From Acidobacteria bacterium UBA2161 (lineage in GTDB: Bacteria; Acidobacteriota; Vicinamibacteria; Vicinamibacterales; UBA823), in assembly GCA_002328835.1 (NCBI GenBank), contig DCWN01000044.1, positions 62,001-126,000 on the forward strand: a stretch of 64,000 nucleotides of DNA, in the 5' to 3' direction. Of this stretch, positions 1 through 9,075 are shown one piece after another. Each line of letters opens with the position of its first letter. Positions within the stretch are counted from its first letter, which is position 1. A program made the translations under genes and the position numbers. The notes beneath the pieces were generated by a model. It searched no databases and was not told the DNA's origin. It saw only the letters and a program-made list of their open reading frames with translations.

Positions 1-1159
1 CGTTATTGCCGATCTTGAGCTTCGACTGGAATCTCGAGAAGTCGATGACCAGCACGTCGAACATGGCGAGCGCCAGGACGACGAACAGCGCCGCGATGCC
101 GAGGTTGAACCAGGGTGAGGCGTTGATCGTGCCGAACGTCCCGGCGGTGAGGATGACGATCAGGCCGAGCGCACCGTAGACCGCGGCCATCGCCGCGCCA
201 TAGGCGCCGCCGAGCAGCAGCCCCCGCACGCGGGAGCCGGCCCGCGCGCCCGCGCCGATGATCGCGATGTTGATCGGAATCATCGGCAGGACGCACGGCG
301 TCAGGTTGAGCGCGAGCCCGCCGAGCAGGATGAGCAGCAGGATGGCTAGCGGCCCGCGGCCCTCGAACCAGCCGCGCTGGGCCTCGCCCGATTCGGCCGC
401 GCTGACGAAGCTCAGGAAGTCCTCGGAGTCGAGGTACCCGCCGGTTGTGCCGAGAATGTCGAACGCACCGAGCGCGACGGTGACGCCGGTGCCGTCCTCC
501 GCCGCGTCTGCGCTTAGGGCCGAGGTGCCCGACGCGGCGACCGCGAGGGTGTCGGACGTCCTCGTCTGGGGGGGCGCGACGGAGTTCTCGCTTCCGAAGC
601 TGATGCCACCGAACAGCTCGGCATGTCGCGACGCCACGCCCGTCCCGGCGGGCACGACATCGACGGTCCACTCGAACTCGGCCGTCGTCGGCATGTAGCA
701 CATTGTTTCGTCGCACGCCTGATACCGCAGCGACCCGGGCACGGTGTACTGGCCGGCCGGGAGATCGCCCGCCAGCGCGAAGACGACACCGACGGCAAAG
801 CGCTCCTCGAACACCGCCAGCGGGGTGTCGGCGCCAAACTGTTCGAGCAAACCGGCCTCGGGATAGGCGATCTCCGTCACGGTGATCCCGTCGGGCGGCG
901 CGATCCTCAGGGCCGTCGGAATGAGGAAATCGTCGAGCGGGGCCTGCGAGTTCATGTGCAGGCCTGGCTCAAGTTGCACCCGGAGGGCTCCACGCAGATC
1001 GGAACCGGGTGTCCCGGCGTCTGCGGCCAGCAGCGTCTCGGTCTCGATCGGTCTCGGCTGGGCCGCCGAGGCCCCCGCCAGGACGAGGACGAGGGTCGCG
1101 AGCGTCAGGAGAGCGATGGCGCGTGAACGGCCCAGTTGCATCTGCATCGTTGATTGCAT
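1..1159 (-). CDS. dsbD: Thiol:disulfide interchange protein DsbD (3'-truncated by window edge)
   Basis: Reading the minus strand gives an open frame that runs off the window start, so only about the first 386 residues are visible. An N-terminal signal-like hydrophobic stretch (LLTLATLVLVLAGASAAQ) is followed by a periplasmic domain with the cysteine pair QACDETMCYMP, as in the DsbD alpha domain. The first membrane segments of the electron-transfer domain follow, with the signature NLTPCVLPMIPIN. DsbD carries electrons from cytoplasmic thioredoxin to periplasmic thiol proteins and also feeds cytochrome c maturation. The C-terminal thioredoxin-like domain would lie outside the window. An upstream in-frame ATG at 1210 exists, but an extended -10 box at 1213-1221 would place the transcript start near 1206, which favours ATG 1159. 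Transcribed divergently from the M1 peptidase gene. Confidence 0.85.
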   Translation of the reverse strand, partial: MQSTMQMQLGRSRAIALLTLATLVLVLAGASAAQPRPIETETLLAADAGTPGSDLRGALRVQLEPGLHMNSQAPLDDFLIPTALRIAPPDGITVTEIAYPEAGLLEQFGADTPLAVFEERFAVGVVFALAGDLPAGQYTVPGSLRYQACDETMCYMPTTAEFEWTVDVVPAGTGVASRHAELFGGISFGSENSVAPPQTRTSDTLAVAASGTSALSADAAEDGTGVTVALGAFDILGTTGGYLDSEDFLSFVSAAESGEAQRGWFEGRGPLAILLLILLGGLALNLTPCVLPMIPINIAIIGAGARAGSRVRGLLLGGAYGAAMAAVYGALGLIVILTAGTFGTINASPWFNLGIAALFVVLALAMFDVLVIDFSRFQSKLKIGNN

Positions 1160-1212
1160 TGGTAGGACGCCGACCCCAAGTGGGACGGTCCGTCCGTTTC
1201 CGCCGCTCATTT

Positions 1213-1221
1213 ATTGTACCA
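1213..1221 (-). promoter_or_regulatory. Extended -10 promoter element for dsbD
   Basis: The minus strand reads TGGTACAAT, a TGn extended -10 with TACAAT as the hexamer. No good -35 is visible 17 bases upstream, as is common with extended -10 promoters. The same nine bases occur in front of the TamB-Omp85 gene (51143-51151), and TGGTATAAA occurs at the suf promoter. Confidence 0.45.
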
Positions 1222-1363
1222 GACGCTCAGCGGGCGCGTTGCCGGGAAGGGCCTATTTTCAGGGGTATTTCGGCCGTCGGCCCCGGGGAAGGCCGAGAGG
1301 CCGGGTGGTAAGATGAGATGGATCGCCTCACCCCGGTGTCTAACTGAGCCCGACAGGATTCTC

Positions 1364-4135
1364 ATGGTGAAACATCTCCCGACCTTCTCCGGCGCCGCCG
1401 CTCTGCTGGCGCTCTGCCTGGGGCTCGGACCGGCAACCGCCGCCCGCGCCCAGAGCCCTGAGCCCGCCGGCGAGGACCTCACCGCGTTCTACGAGCAGCT
1501 AGAGCGGACCATCATTTCGGGCCGCGCCGCGGCCTATCTCGGGATGCTATCGCCGTCGCTGGCCGCGCGCGCCGCGACTCGGCAGTTCGTCACGCGGAAC
1601 ATCGTCACCGGCGTCACCAACGTCACGGTCAGCGAGTTGCGTCGACTGCCGCTGTCCGGGGCGCCCGCGGGCGAGGGCTACGCCGTCCTGATCGAGATCT
1701 TTCGCGAGCAGCGCCTGGCCGGCGATGTGGCGACCTGGCTGCTGAACGTGCGGCGCGACGTCGATCCGGGCACGAACCGGTCGTTCTCGGACGGGCCGCA
1801 GTGGCGGATCGTCGGGCAGGAGCGGCTGACGCAGGTGGACGGGCTGTTCCGCCTCGAACTGCACCCCGAGCAGCAGTACATCGTCCGCAACTTGACGATC
1901 GAGGCGACGGACCTGACGCTGCGCATGGCCGACGGGTTGGCGTTCGTCGCCGACACGGGCCAGGGGATCACCGGCCTCGTCCTCCAGGGAGAGGGCGAGG
2001 TGGACTTCACGCCCACGCCCGAGGTCGAGCAGGCGCAGCTTCAGCTGTTCGCCGGCGACAGCGCGCTCAGAACGACCTTCGACAGCGCCTTCATCCGCGT
2101 GAACCCCAACGACTTCGATGCCCTGGTGCCGCGCGACGCACTGCTCGAACGCACCGTGGGGCCGCGCGACTATGAAGAGGCCCAGGAGGTGTTCGACAGG
2201 TACGCCCCCGAGTCGTACCTCGTCGACGTCGGCCACCTGAGCGACGAGGTCTGGTGGGTGCTCCCCAACGAGGGCGACCTGCTGGTCGAACTGGAGACAC
2301 CGCACTACGACGACCTGACCTACGTGAAATCGAGCCGGAAGGCCGAAGACATTCAGCTCTTCGACCGAGAAGGCCGCCGCAACATCTCGATCTACGCCTC
2401 CGACGAGAAGCTAGCCACGCGCGGCCGCTTCTACAGCGAGGACGATCTGATCGAGTACGACATCGAGAACTACGACCTCGACGTGCGGTTCTTGCCGCAG
2501 CGCGACTGGATGGAAGGCAGGGCCACGCTGACGGTCCGCGCCGTGAGCGATCTGTCGATGCTATCGGTCCGGATCGCCGACGCGCTCACGGTCGAGTCGG
2601 TCTCGGCCGAGCCCTTCGGCCGCCTGTTTCCGCTTCGGACCCCGGGTCAGAACACGATGATTCTCAACCTGCCCTCGCGGGTGCCGGCGGGCGACACGTT
2701 CACGCTGACGGTCGACTACAACGGTGAGTTGCCGGCCGAGGCCGTGGACCACCAGGCCATCGTGCCGCGCGATCTGTCGCTGCTCGAATCGTCGCGATTC
2801 GTCCACCCGACCATTCGCTCCGGGCCCGAGCCGCACTATCTCTACAGCAGCCGAAGCTTCTGGTACCCGCAATCGACGGTCACCGACTTCGCGCCCGCGA
2901 CGATCAGCATCACCGTGCCACCCGACTTCGGGTGCGTCGCCAGCGGCCATCTGAGCGGCCCGCCGCGGGAACTCTACGGTGAGGATTCACTCGGCATGCC
3001 GGATGGGTCCAAGCAGTACGTCTTCGAAGCTGAGCGGCCGATACGCTATCTGGCCGCCGTGATGAGTGAGTTCGTCAGCGTGGGCTCCGAAGCGATCACG
3101 CTGCCGCCGGTGGAAGGCGGCGTTGCCGCGGATGCCACGACGTCACGCGAGCTCACCTTGTCGGTCGAGGCCAACGTGCGGCAGCGCCGCCGCGCACGCC
3201 AGCTCTCCGAGCGTGCGGAGGAGATCCTCGGCTTCTACTCGTCGCTCGTCGGTGACCTGCCGTATTCGAGCTTGACGGTCGCCATGGTCGAGAGCGAGTT
3301 GCCGGGCGGGCACAGCCCGGCGCACATCTCGATGATCAACGAGCCGGTGCAGAACAGCAATCTGCTGTGGCGTCGGGACCCCGTCTTCTTCGCCGCCGCG
3401 CCGGATTTCTTCCTGGCGCACGAGCTGGCACATCAGTGGTGGGGGCAGGCCGTGGGCTGGAGCAACTACCACGAGCAGTGGCTGAGCGAAGGGATGGCGC
3501 AGTACTTCGCCGCGCTGTACGCCCGGCATGCGCAGGGCGACGGCGTCTTCCGGCAGATCATGCGGCAGATGCGCGAATGGTCGATGCAGCAGTCGGCCCA
3601 GGGCCCGGTCTACCTCGGCTACCGGCTCGGACACATCAAGCAGGACTCCCGGATCTTCCGGGCGCTCGTCTACAACAAGGGCGCGATGGTGATGCACATG
3701 CTGCACCGCCTGGTGGGCGACGATGCGTTCTTCCGCGGCGTTCGCCGCTTCTACACCGACTGGCGGTTCCGGAAGGCCGGGACCGAAGACTTTCGGTTGG
3801 CGTTCGAGCAGGAGTCGGGTCTCTCGCTGGCGCGTTTCTTCGAGCGCTACATTCACGAGACCGGCTTGCCGGATCTCGCGTTCAGCTACACGTCCGAGGC
3901 TGCGCCGGGTGAGACGGGTGCCTCGGCGGTGAAGCTGCGATTCGAACAGCAGACCGAGTTGCTGTACGGCGTGCCGGTCACGGTGACGCTGCGCTACGCT
4001 AGTGGCGAGACGCAGAACGTCGTGGTAGGCGTCACCGAACGCATCACCGAGGCGCGGGTACCGCTGTCGGGTGTCTTGCGCGACATCGACGTGAACAGGG
4101 ACTTCGAGGCGCTGGCGCGCGTCGACGACCGGTAG
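1364..4135 (+). CDS. Exported M1-family (gluzincin) metallopeptidase, GXMEN motif not evident
   Basis: A 923-residue protein with a signal peptide (SGAAALLALCLGLGPATAAR, cleavage after ARA expected), so it acts in the periplasm or is surface exposed. The zinc site HELAH is at residues 686-690, with the third ligand Glu709 exactly 18 residues after it, the M1 arrangement HEXXH-X18-E. The usual exopeptidase motif GXMEN before the zinc site is replaced by a GGHSPAHISMINEP-like stretch, so strict aminopeptidase activity is uncertain. ATG 1364 is chosen because it starts the signal peptide and follows AGGA by seven bases; the frame is open further upstream to 1214. About 500 residues of beta-rich sequence precede the catalytic part, longer than minimal M1 enzymes. 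Confidence 0.85.
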   Translation: MVKHLPTFSGAAALLALCLGLGPATAARAQSPEPAGEDLTAFYEQLERTIISGRAAAYLGMLSPSLAARAATRQFVTRNIVTGVTNVTVSELRRLPLSGAPAGEGYAVLIEIFREQRLAGDVATWLLNVRRDVDPGTNRSFSDGPQWRIVGQERLTQVDGLFRLELHPEQQYIVRNLTIEATDLTLRMADGLAFVADTGQGITGLVLQGEGEVDFTPTPEVEQAQLQLFAGDSALRTTFDSAFIRVNPNDFDALVPRDALLERTVGPRDYEEAQEVFDRYAPESYLVDVGHLSDEVWWVLPNEGDLLVELETPHYDDLTYVKSSRKAEDIQLFDREGRRNISIYASDEKLATRGRFYSEDDLIEYDIENYDLDVRFLPQRDWMEGRATLTVRAVSDLSMLSVRIADALTVESVSAEPFGRLFPLRTPGQNTMILNLPSRVPAGDTFTLTVDYNGELPAEAVDHQAIVPRDLSLLESSRFVHPTIRSGPEPHYLYSSRSFWYPQSTVTDFAPATISITVPPDFGCVASGHLSGPPRELYGEDSLGMPDGSKQYVFEAERPIRYLAAVMSEFVSVGSEAITLPPVEGGVAADATTSRELTLSVEANVRQRRRARQLSERAEEILGFYSSLVGDLPYSSLTVAMVESELPGGHSPAHISMINEPVQNSNLLWRRDPVFFAAAPDFFLAHELAHQWWGQAVGWSNYHEQWLSEGMAQYFAALYARHAQGDGVFRQIMRQMREWSMQQSAQGPVYLGYRLGHIKQDSRIFRALVYNKGAMVMHMLHRLVGDDAFFRGVRRFYTDWRFRKAGTEDFRLAFEQESGLSLARFFERYIHETGLPDLAFSYTSEAAPGETGASAVKLRFEQQTELLYGVPVTVTLRYASGETQNVVVGVTERITEARVPLSGVLRDIDVNRDFEALARVDDR

Positions 4136-4149
4136 ACCGACGAGCGGCG

Positions 4150-5304
4150 CTAGCGGCCGGCGTGGCGGACGACGAGCACGGTGAGATCGTCCGCGAGCTT
4201 GGTCGCCCTCGCGTGGGCTTCCACGGCCGACACGATGCCGGCGCCGATGTCGGCGGCGCGCTGCCCGGCGCGCGTCTCGAGGGCGCGCTCGAGGCCGGCC
4301 TCGTCGAACGGCGTCCCTTCCTGATCCTCAGCCTCGGTGACGCCGTCGGAGTACAGCGTCAGCACATCGCCCGCCGCGAGGCCGGTTTCCGCGGCCGAAT
4401 AGGTCGACCCCTCGAACATGCCGAGCGCGATGCCGCCGGTTTCGAGACGCTCCACGCGTCCGTCCCGTCGGCGCAGCAGCGGTGGCGTCTGCCCCGCGTT
4501 CACGTAGCGCAGCACGTCGGTGGCCGGGTCGTAGAGTCCGACGAAGAGCGTGATGAACCGCGAGCCCGGCGCGTGGCGCACGATCTGCGTGTTCAGCCGC
4601 GACGTGAGGGCGGCCGGCTCGGTGCCCTCGTCGACGATCGTCCGCAGCATCGCCAGGAGCAGCGCCATCAATAGCGAGGCCGGACTGCCCTTGCCGGCGA
4701 CGTCACCGAGCGCGATGACGACCCGCCCGTCGGGCAGCGACAGGACGTCGTAGAAATCACCGCCCACCGTGTTCGCCGGCCGGGTACGCCCGTCGATGTC
4801 GAGCGGGCCCGTGGCCAACGATCCCGGCGGAAGCATCGCCGTCTGGATCTCGCGTGCGATCTCGAGGTCGTTCTTCAGTGTGAACCGGTCCAGGACCTCC
4901 AGGACGAAGAGCAGGTTCACGAGCAGGAAGCCCGTCAGGAGCCAGAGCGTGCCGTCTTCCCAGGCGGGCAGCGGAAGCGGCAGCCGCATCAAGGGCGTGC
5001 GCGTCGGTGTGAGCGCGATGCCTCGGAACAACAGCAGGCCGCCGATGGCCGCGGAGACGAGCGCGATGCCGAACAGCGCCCGCCGCGGCGGGCTGAGCTT
5101 CAGCGTGAAAGCGAAGAAGAACAGCCGAAGCTGGAAGATCCACCGTCGGTGCCAGGGGAGGCCGTCCACGCCCGCCGCATCGAGGCCCCGGGAGAGGACG
5201 CGGTACGCTTCGCGCGCATCCCGCGTGAACAGCAGCTGAAACTCGTCCGCCGTCAGGCCGCGGGTGTAGGTTTCGAAGAAGGTGTTGGGCGGGTCGCCGG
5301 GCAT
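4150..5304 (-). CDS. Membrane-associated SpoIIE/RsbU-type PP2C serine phosphatase
   Basis: A 384-residue protein. Hydrophobic segments at about residues 75-95 and 117-135 are followed by a short helical linker (LEIAREIQTAMLPP), which is typical of RsbU-like phosphatases. The PP2C domain (about 150-380) has the metal-binding aspartates in GGDFYDV, GDVAGKG and YSDGVTEAED. Family members dephosphorylate anti-sigma-factor antagonists in partner-switching stress pathways. No anti-sigma or antagonist gene is adjacent, so the target is unknown. The membrane part could sense a signal, but no named sensory domain is visible. Convergent with the M1 peptidase gene, with only 14 bases between stop codons. 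Confidence 0.85.
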   Translation of the reverse strand: MPGDPPNTFFETYTRGLTADEFQLLFTRDAREAYRVLSRGLDAAGVDGLPWHRRWIFQLRLFFFAFTLKLSPPRRALFGIALVSAAIGGLLLFRGIALTPTRTPLMRLPLPLPAWEDGTLWLLTGFLLVNLLFVLEVLDRFTLKNDLEIAREIQTAMLPPGSLATGPLDIDGRTRPANTVGGDFYDVLSLPDGRVVIALGDVAGKGSPASLLMALLLAMLRTIVDEGTEPAALTSRLNTQIVRHAPGSRFITLFVGLYDPATDVLRYVNAGQTPPLLRRRDGRVERLETGGIALGMFEGSTYSAAETGLAAGDVLTLYSDGVTEAEDQEGTPFDEAGLERALETRAGQRAADIGAGIVSAVEAHARATKLADDLTVLVVRHAGR

Positions 5305-5436
5305 GGGTCGATGATCTCCGATTCCTGAATGAATTGACGAAGAATGCGGGGAATTCGTTCGACACGCCGGAGCGAACGGCGCCGTCGAGGCAAATTGGTC
5401 ACTGCAGGATCAGAGCGCGCACCCCGCGTGGGGCTT

Positions 5437-5453
5437 GGGGCGCAAGGCGCCCC
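5437..5453 (-). terminator. Hairpin after the DUF5658 gene
   Basis: A perfect 7-bp stem GGGGCGC / GCGCCCC with loop AAG lies immediately after the stop of the minus-strand gene at 5455. There is no T-run, so it may be a stabilising 3' hairpin rather than a classical intrinsic terminator. The rest of the 5305-5454 gap shows a second small CCCC-GCGT-GGGG stem and nothing else I can name. Confidence 0.5.
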
Positions 5454-5454
5454 A

Positions 5455-5814
5455 TCAGAAGAATAAGAGTTTCATCCAGGGCACGATCGCCGCGCCGACA
5501 TAGATGAGGGTCAGCGCCGCCACGATGCCGTGCACCGCCTGAAGATGGAGGACGACCGCGCAGAAGCCGGCCAGGAGCTTGGCGCTCGCCAGCGCCGGGC
5601 CCTCACCGACGGCGAACATCAGCCAGAGCATTAGGGGATTCGCCTCGACGTCGACGCCGAACGTGGAGACACCGAGGTAGGTCAGCGCGCCATCGACCAC
5701 CTGGGCGCACAGCAGCGCGACGATGACGACGTTGCCGAACCGCACTCGCGAATGGAAGTCCAGGGGTACGCTCCGGCTGTCGGACCGCGGCTCCGTTGAG
5801 GCGCACGACGGCAC
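5455..5814 (-). CDS. DUF5658-type small integral membrane protein
   Basis: A 119-residue protein with about three transmembrane segments (starting near residues 28, 63 and 90). The pattern VDGALTYLGVSTFGVDVEANPLM, with NP after a D-x-x-x-T-Y helix, matches the DUF5658 family of small membrane proteins of unknown function. The N-terminal ~25 residues are hydrophilic and cytoplasmic-like. It stands alone between the phosphatase and the aminotransferase on the same strand, with 150- and 110-base gaps. No function can be assigned. Confidence 0.65.
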   Translation of the reverse strand: MPSCASTEPRSDSRSVPLDFHSRVRFGNVVIVALLCAQVVDGALTYLGVSTFGVDVEANPLMLWLMFAVGEGPALASAKLLAGFCAVVLHLQAVHGIVAALTLIYVGAAIVPWMKLLFF

Positions 5815-5924
5815 CGCCAGCGGCCGAGCTTTCTAGTTGGGGAGTACCCGCGGGGGAGCGAGAGACAGTGTACGCCGATCGCCGCCGCGGATCAAGCTGC
5901 GCAGCCTCGAGAGCGGCCCCGATC

Positions 5925-7139
5925 TTAGGAAGCCAGAAACTCCTTCGTGAACGAGGCCATCAGATCGTAGATCTCGCCAAGCTCCTTGGGGTTCGCCAGG
6001 AACACGACGCGCATGAAGCCGTCCCCCGGCGGCAGCCCGAAGCCCGAACCATGGACACACAGCACTCCGGTCGACCGCAGCAGGCCGAGGACGTAGTCCT
6101 CGTCGGTCTTGCCCGGCGGCAGGCTCACCCGCGGCATGGCGTAGAAGGCCGCGGTCGGTTCCACGCAGCTCATGCCGTCGATGGCGTTCAGGCGCGCCGT
6201 CGTCAGTTCGGCGCGCTGGCGCAGTTCTGTGCGGAACGTGTCCTGGTGCGATCGATCGTCGCGCAGCGCCGCCGTGATCGCCGCCTGCATCGGCGCGGTG
6301 CTACACAGCCGGCCGTCGGCCAGCTTCTTGATAGCCGCCAGCAAGTCGTCGAGCCGCTGGCTCGTGCCCACGGCCATCCAGCCGGCCCGCCAGCCCGGCG
6401 CCAGGTAGGCCTTCGACAGCGACGAGTACGACACGACCGGCGCGTCAGGATCGAGGCTCCCGATCGGCGACACCGGGCCGTCGTAGGCCAGATCGGCGTA
6501 CACCTCGTCTGCCAGCAACAGCAGCCCGTGCCGGTTCGCCAACTCGAGCATCTCGCGGCGTGTCTCATCGGAGTACACGGCCCCCGTCGGGTTATTCGGA
6601 TTGATCATCACCAGCGCCCGCGTGTTCGGCCCAATCAGCTTCTTGATGTGATCGAGGTCGGGCATCCAGTTGTTGGTCGGATCGGTCCGATAGTAGACGG
6701 CGTTCGCGCCCAGCTTCGCCAGGACCGCGGTGTAGAGCGGGTAGGTCGGCACCGGCACCAGTACGTCCTCACCCGGATCGACCAGCGCGCTCAGCGTCAG
6801 CTCGATCCCCTCCGAGGTGCCCATCGTCAGGAGCACGCGGTCGGCTGGTATCTCGAGGCCGCGGGCGGTGAAATCGTCCGCGACCGCCTCCCGCGCCGAC
6901 TCGATTCCCGGGGACGAGGTGTAGCCGTTCACGCCGTCGCGCATCGCCCGTTCGACCGCGTCGAGGAGGTTCTGCGGCGTCTTGAAGCCGAACGGAATCG
7001 GGTCGCCGATATTGAGGTAGCGAACGCGCGTACCGGCCGCTTCGACCTTCCTGGCCTCCGCCACGATGTTGCGGATGGCGTAGGAGAAGCCGTGGACGCG
7101 GCTCGCGACCTGAATGGCGGACGTAGCGTGAGTCGTCAT
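5925..7139 (-). CDS. Class I/II PLP-dependent aminotransferase (AlaT/AspC-like)
   Basis: A 404-residue fold-type I aminotransferase. Visible motifs are the substrate/PLP region NIGDPIPFGFKTP, MINPNNPTGAVYS, the aspartate in LLLADEVYADLAYDG, and the Schiff-base lysine in YSSLSKAYLAPGWRAGW. The sequence style (NIGDP, long N-terminal arm) resembles alanine-type aminotransferases of the AlaA/AlaT group, but substrate cannot be fixed from sequence alone. It is divergent from an ACT-domain gene 120 bases away. That pairing suggests amino-acid metabolism with a small regulatory partner. Confidence 0.85.
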   Translation of the reverse strand: MTTHATSAIQVASRVHGFSYAIRNIVAEARKVEAAGTRVRYLNIGDPIPFGFKTPQNLLDAVERAMRDGVNGYTSSPGIESAREAVADDFTARGLEIPADRVLLTMGTSEGIELTLSALVDPGEDVLVPVPTYPLYTAVLAKLGANAVYYRTDPTNNWMPDLDHIKKLIGPNTRALVMINPNNPTGAVYSDETRREMLELANRHGLLLLADEVYADLAYDGPVSPIGSLDPDAPVVSYSSLSKAYLAPGWRAGWMAVGTSQRLDDLLAAIKKLADGRLCSTAPMQAAITAALRDDRSHQDTFRTELRQRAELTTARLNAIDGMSCVEPTAAFYAMPRVSLPPGKTDEDYVLGLLRSTGVLCVHGSGFGLPPGDGFMRVVFLANPKELGEIYDLMASFTKEFLAS

Positions 7140-7259
7140 AGACCGCCGATCTTAGCAGTCCGTTCGGTTGAGAGCCAGCCGTGGAGGGCCGAATCGCGTA
7201 GGTCTCGCTGGGGCGAGCGGGTATGATCGACGGGTTGTCCCGAGCCTCGAGGAAACGTC

Positions 7260-7643
7260 ATGGCCGTCCGGACCGAGTTGTCCCTGAGACTTCCCAATAG
7301 CCCTGGCGCACTGGCCGATGTCTGCCGCCTGCTGTCGGCCGAGCAAGTCAACGTGCTGGCCATGAGTCTCGACGCTGGCGGCACGCTACGCCTCGTCGTC
7401 GACAACCACACTCACGCCGAGGGCGTGCTGCGCGATCGCCAACTCGACGTCGCGACGCGCGATGCGCTGTTGATCCAGGTGCCGAACGGACCCGGCGCCT
7501 TGCAGACGGTTGGGCGGATGACGGCCACTGCCGGGGTCAACATCGACCACGCCTGCGCCTCCGCGATCGAGGGCCATCCGATGGCAACGGTCGTGATTGG
7601 CGTCGACGATGCCGCGCGAGCCTCGGCCGCAGTGGGAGTGTAG
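7260..7643 (+). CDS. Tandem ACT-domain protein
   Basis: A 127-residue protein consisting of two ACT-like repeats, about residues 5-65 and 68-125. Each begins with a typical strand-plus-PGAL turn (LPNSPGALADVCRLL; VPNGPGALQTVGRMT). ACT domains bind amino acids and regulate enzymes. No catalytic domain is attached, so it is a stand-alone sensor of unknown partner; the divergent aminotransferase is a possible partner by position only. A GAGG ribosome-binding site sits seven bases before ATG 7260. Confidence 0.75.
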   Translation: MAVRTELSLRLPNSPGALADVCRLLSAEQVNVLAMSLDAGGTLRLVVDNHTHAEGVLRDRQLDVATRDALLIQVPNGPGALQTVGRMTATAGVNIDHACASAIEGHPMATVVIGVDDAARASAAVGV

Positions 7644-7686
7644 GACCGGTGAGCCGGCGCACGCGGCGGCTCGACAGGAGAGACCG

Positions 7687-9075
7687 ATGCTGATCTGCAG
7701 GGGATGGAGATGGCGGGCGGCGCTGAGGGCGACGCTGCCGGTAGCGGCGGTTGCTCTCTCCGCCGCGGTAGGCGCAACAGCGCAGACCGTCGAGTTCAGC
7801 GACACGACCCTCGAGAACGGCCTGCGCGTCATCATTGCCGAGGACCACGTCGCACCGGTCGTGTCGATCGCCGTGAACTACGACGTCGGGTCGCGGAACG
7901 AGCGGCGCGGCCGTACCGGTTTCGCCCACCTCTTCGAGCACATGATGTTCGAAGGATCGGAGAACGTCGGCGATGGCGAGCACTTCTTGCTCGTGGCCAA
8001 CAACGGCGGCGACGTCAACGGCACAACCGACAAGGATCGGACGCTGTACTTCGAGCGGATGCCGTCCAATCAGCTCGAGCTCGGCCTCTTCCTCGAAGCC
8101 GATCGGATGGCCTCGCTCGACATCACGCCGGAGAATCTCGACAATCAGCGCAACGCCGTCCAGGAAGAGCGCCGGCTGCGGATCGACAACCAGCCGCACG
8201 GACATACGTTCGAGGCGGTCGACGAACTCGCCTACGAGAATTTCGCCTACGCGCACTCGATCATTGGGTCGATGACCGACCTGAACGCCGCGACCGTCAC
8301 CGACGTGTCGTCGTTCTTCCGCACCTACTACGCGCCGAATAACGCGGTGCTGGCGATCGTCGGCAGCGTCGACACGGCCGCCGCGCTCGAGCTGGTCCGG
8401 AAGTACTTCGGCCCGATTCAGCGGCAGCCGCCTCCGCCCGAGGTCGACCTCACCGAGCCGCCGCAGACCGCGGAGCGCCGCGCCAGCTACGACGATCCGC
8501 TGGCGCGGCTGGCCCGCGTCGACATCGCGTACCACATTCCGGAGAGCCTGAGCGCCGACCACGACGCGCTGAGCGTCCTGTCGACGGTCCTGTCGTCTGG
8601 ACGGAGTTCGCGGTTGTATCAAGGGATCGTCCGCGACACGCAGCTCGGCGTCCAGGTGGGAGCGTTCGCCGTGTCGAACCGCGGACCGAGCCTGTTTCGC
8701 GTCATCGGCATTGCCGCGCCCGGCGCTGACGTCGCCGCGCTCGAGGCGGCGCTCTATGAGGAGATCGATCGGATCAAGGCCGAGCCGGTCGAGTCGTGGG
8801 AGCTCGACAAGGCGCGGAACGACGCCCGCCGGTCGTTCGTCTCGAGCCTGGGGAGTTCGCTGCAGCGCGCCATCCTGCTGTCGCGCTACACGCTGTTCTA
8901 CGACGATCCAGGCCAGATCAACACGCGGGCCGAGCGCGTTGCCGCGGTCTCGGCGGAAGACCTGCGCCGCGTGGCACGGGAGTATCTGGTCGAGTCGAAC
9001 CGATCGGTCATCATCACGATACCGGCCCCGGCCGGCGCGCCCTCGGGCGGAGCGCCGGGGCAGGGAGGGTTTTGA
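7687..9075 (+). CDS. M16-family zinc peptidase, catalytic subunit, exported
   Basis: A 462-residue protein with an N-terminal signal segment. The inverted zinc motif HLFEH (residues 81-85) and the downstream acidic ligand region (NAVQEERR) mark an active M16B peptidase of the pitrilysin/processing-peptidase superfamily. Start 7687 is chosen because AGGAGAG precedes it and it opens the signal peptide; a longer frame from 7597 has no support. The stop overlaps the start of the next gene (TGATG), so the two are translationally coupled. The second gene is the inactive-type partner, giving the alpha/beta pair common for bacterial M16B proteins. Likely periplasmic peptide degradation or processing. 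Confidence 0.88.
   Translation: MLICRGWRWRAALRATLPVAAVALSAAVGATAQTVEFSDTTLENGLRVIIAEDHVAPVVSIAVNYDVGSRNERRGRTGFAHLFEHMMFEGSENVGDGEHFLLVANNGGDVNGTTDKDRTLYFERMPSNQLELGLFLEADRMASLDITPENLDNQRNAVQEERRLRIDNQPHGHTFEAVDELAYENFAYAHSIIGSMTDLNAATVTDVSSFFRTYYAPNNAVLAIVGSVDTAAALELVRKYFGPIQRQPPPPEVDLTEPPQTAERRASYDDPLARLARVDIAYHIPESLSADHDALSVLSTVLSSGRSSRLYQGIVRDTQLGVQVGAFAVSNRGPSLFRVIGIAAPGADVAALEAALYEEIDRIKAEPVESWELDKARNDARRSFVSSLGSSLQRAILLSRYTLFYDDPGQINTRAERVAAVSAEDLRRVAREYLVESNRSVIITIPAPAGAPSGGAPGQGGF

Noticed and set aside
5410..5453. Hairpin sequence before the DUF5658 gene end as another family-1 copy
   Set aside because: It has a GGGGCGC stem but lacks the conserved blocks of the element and is better read as a gene-end hairpin.
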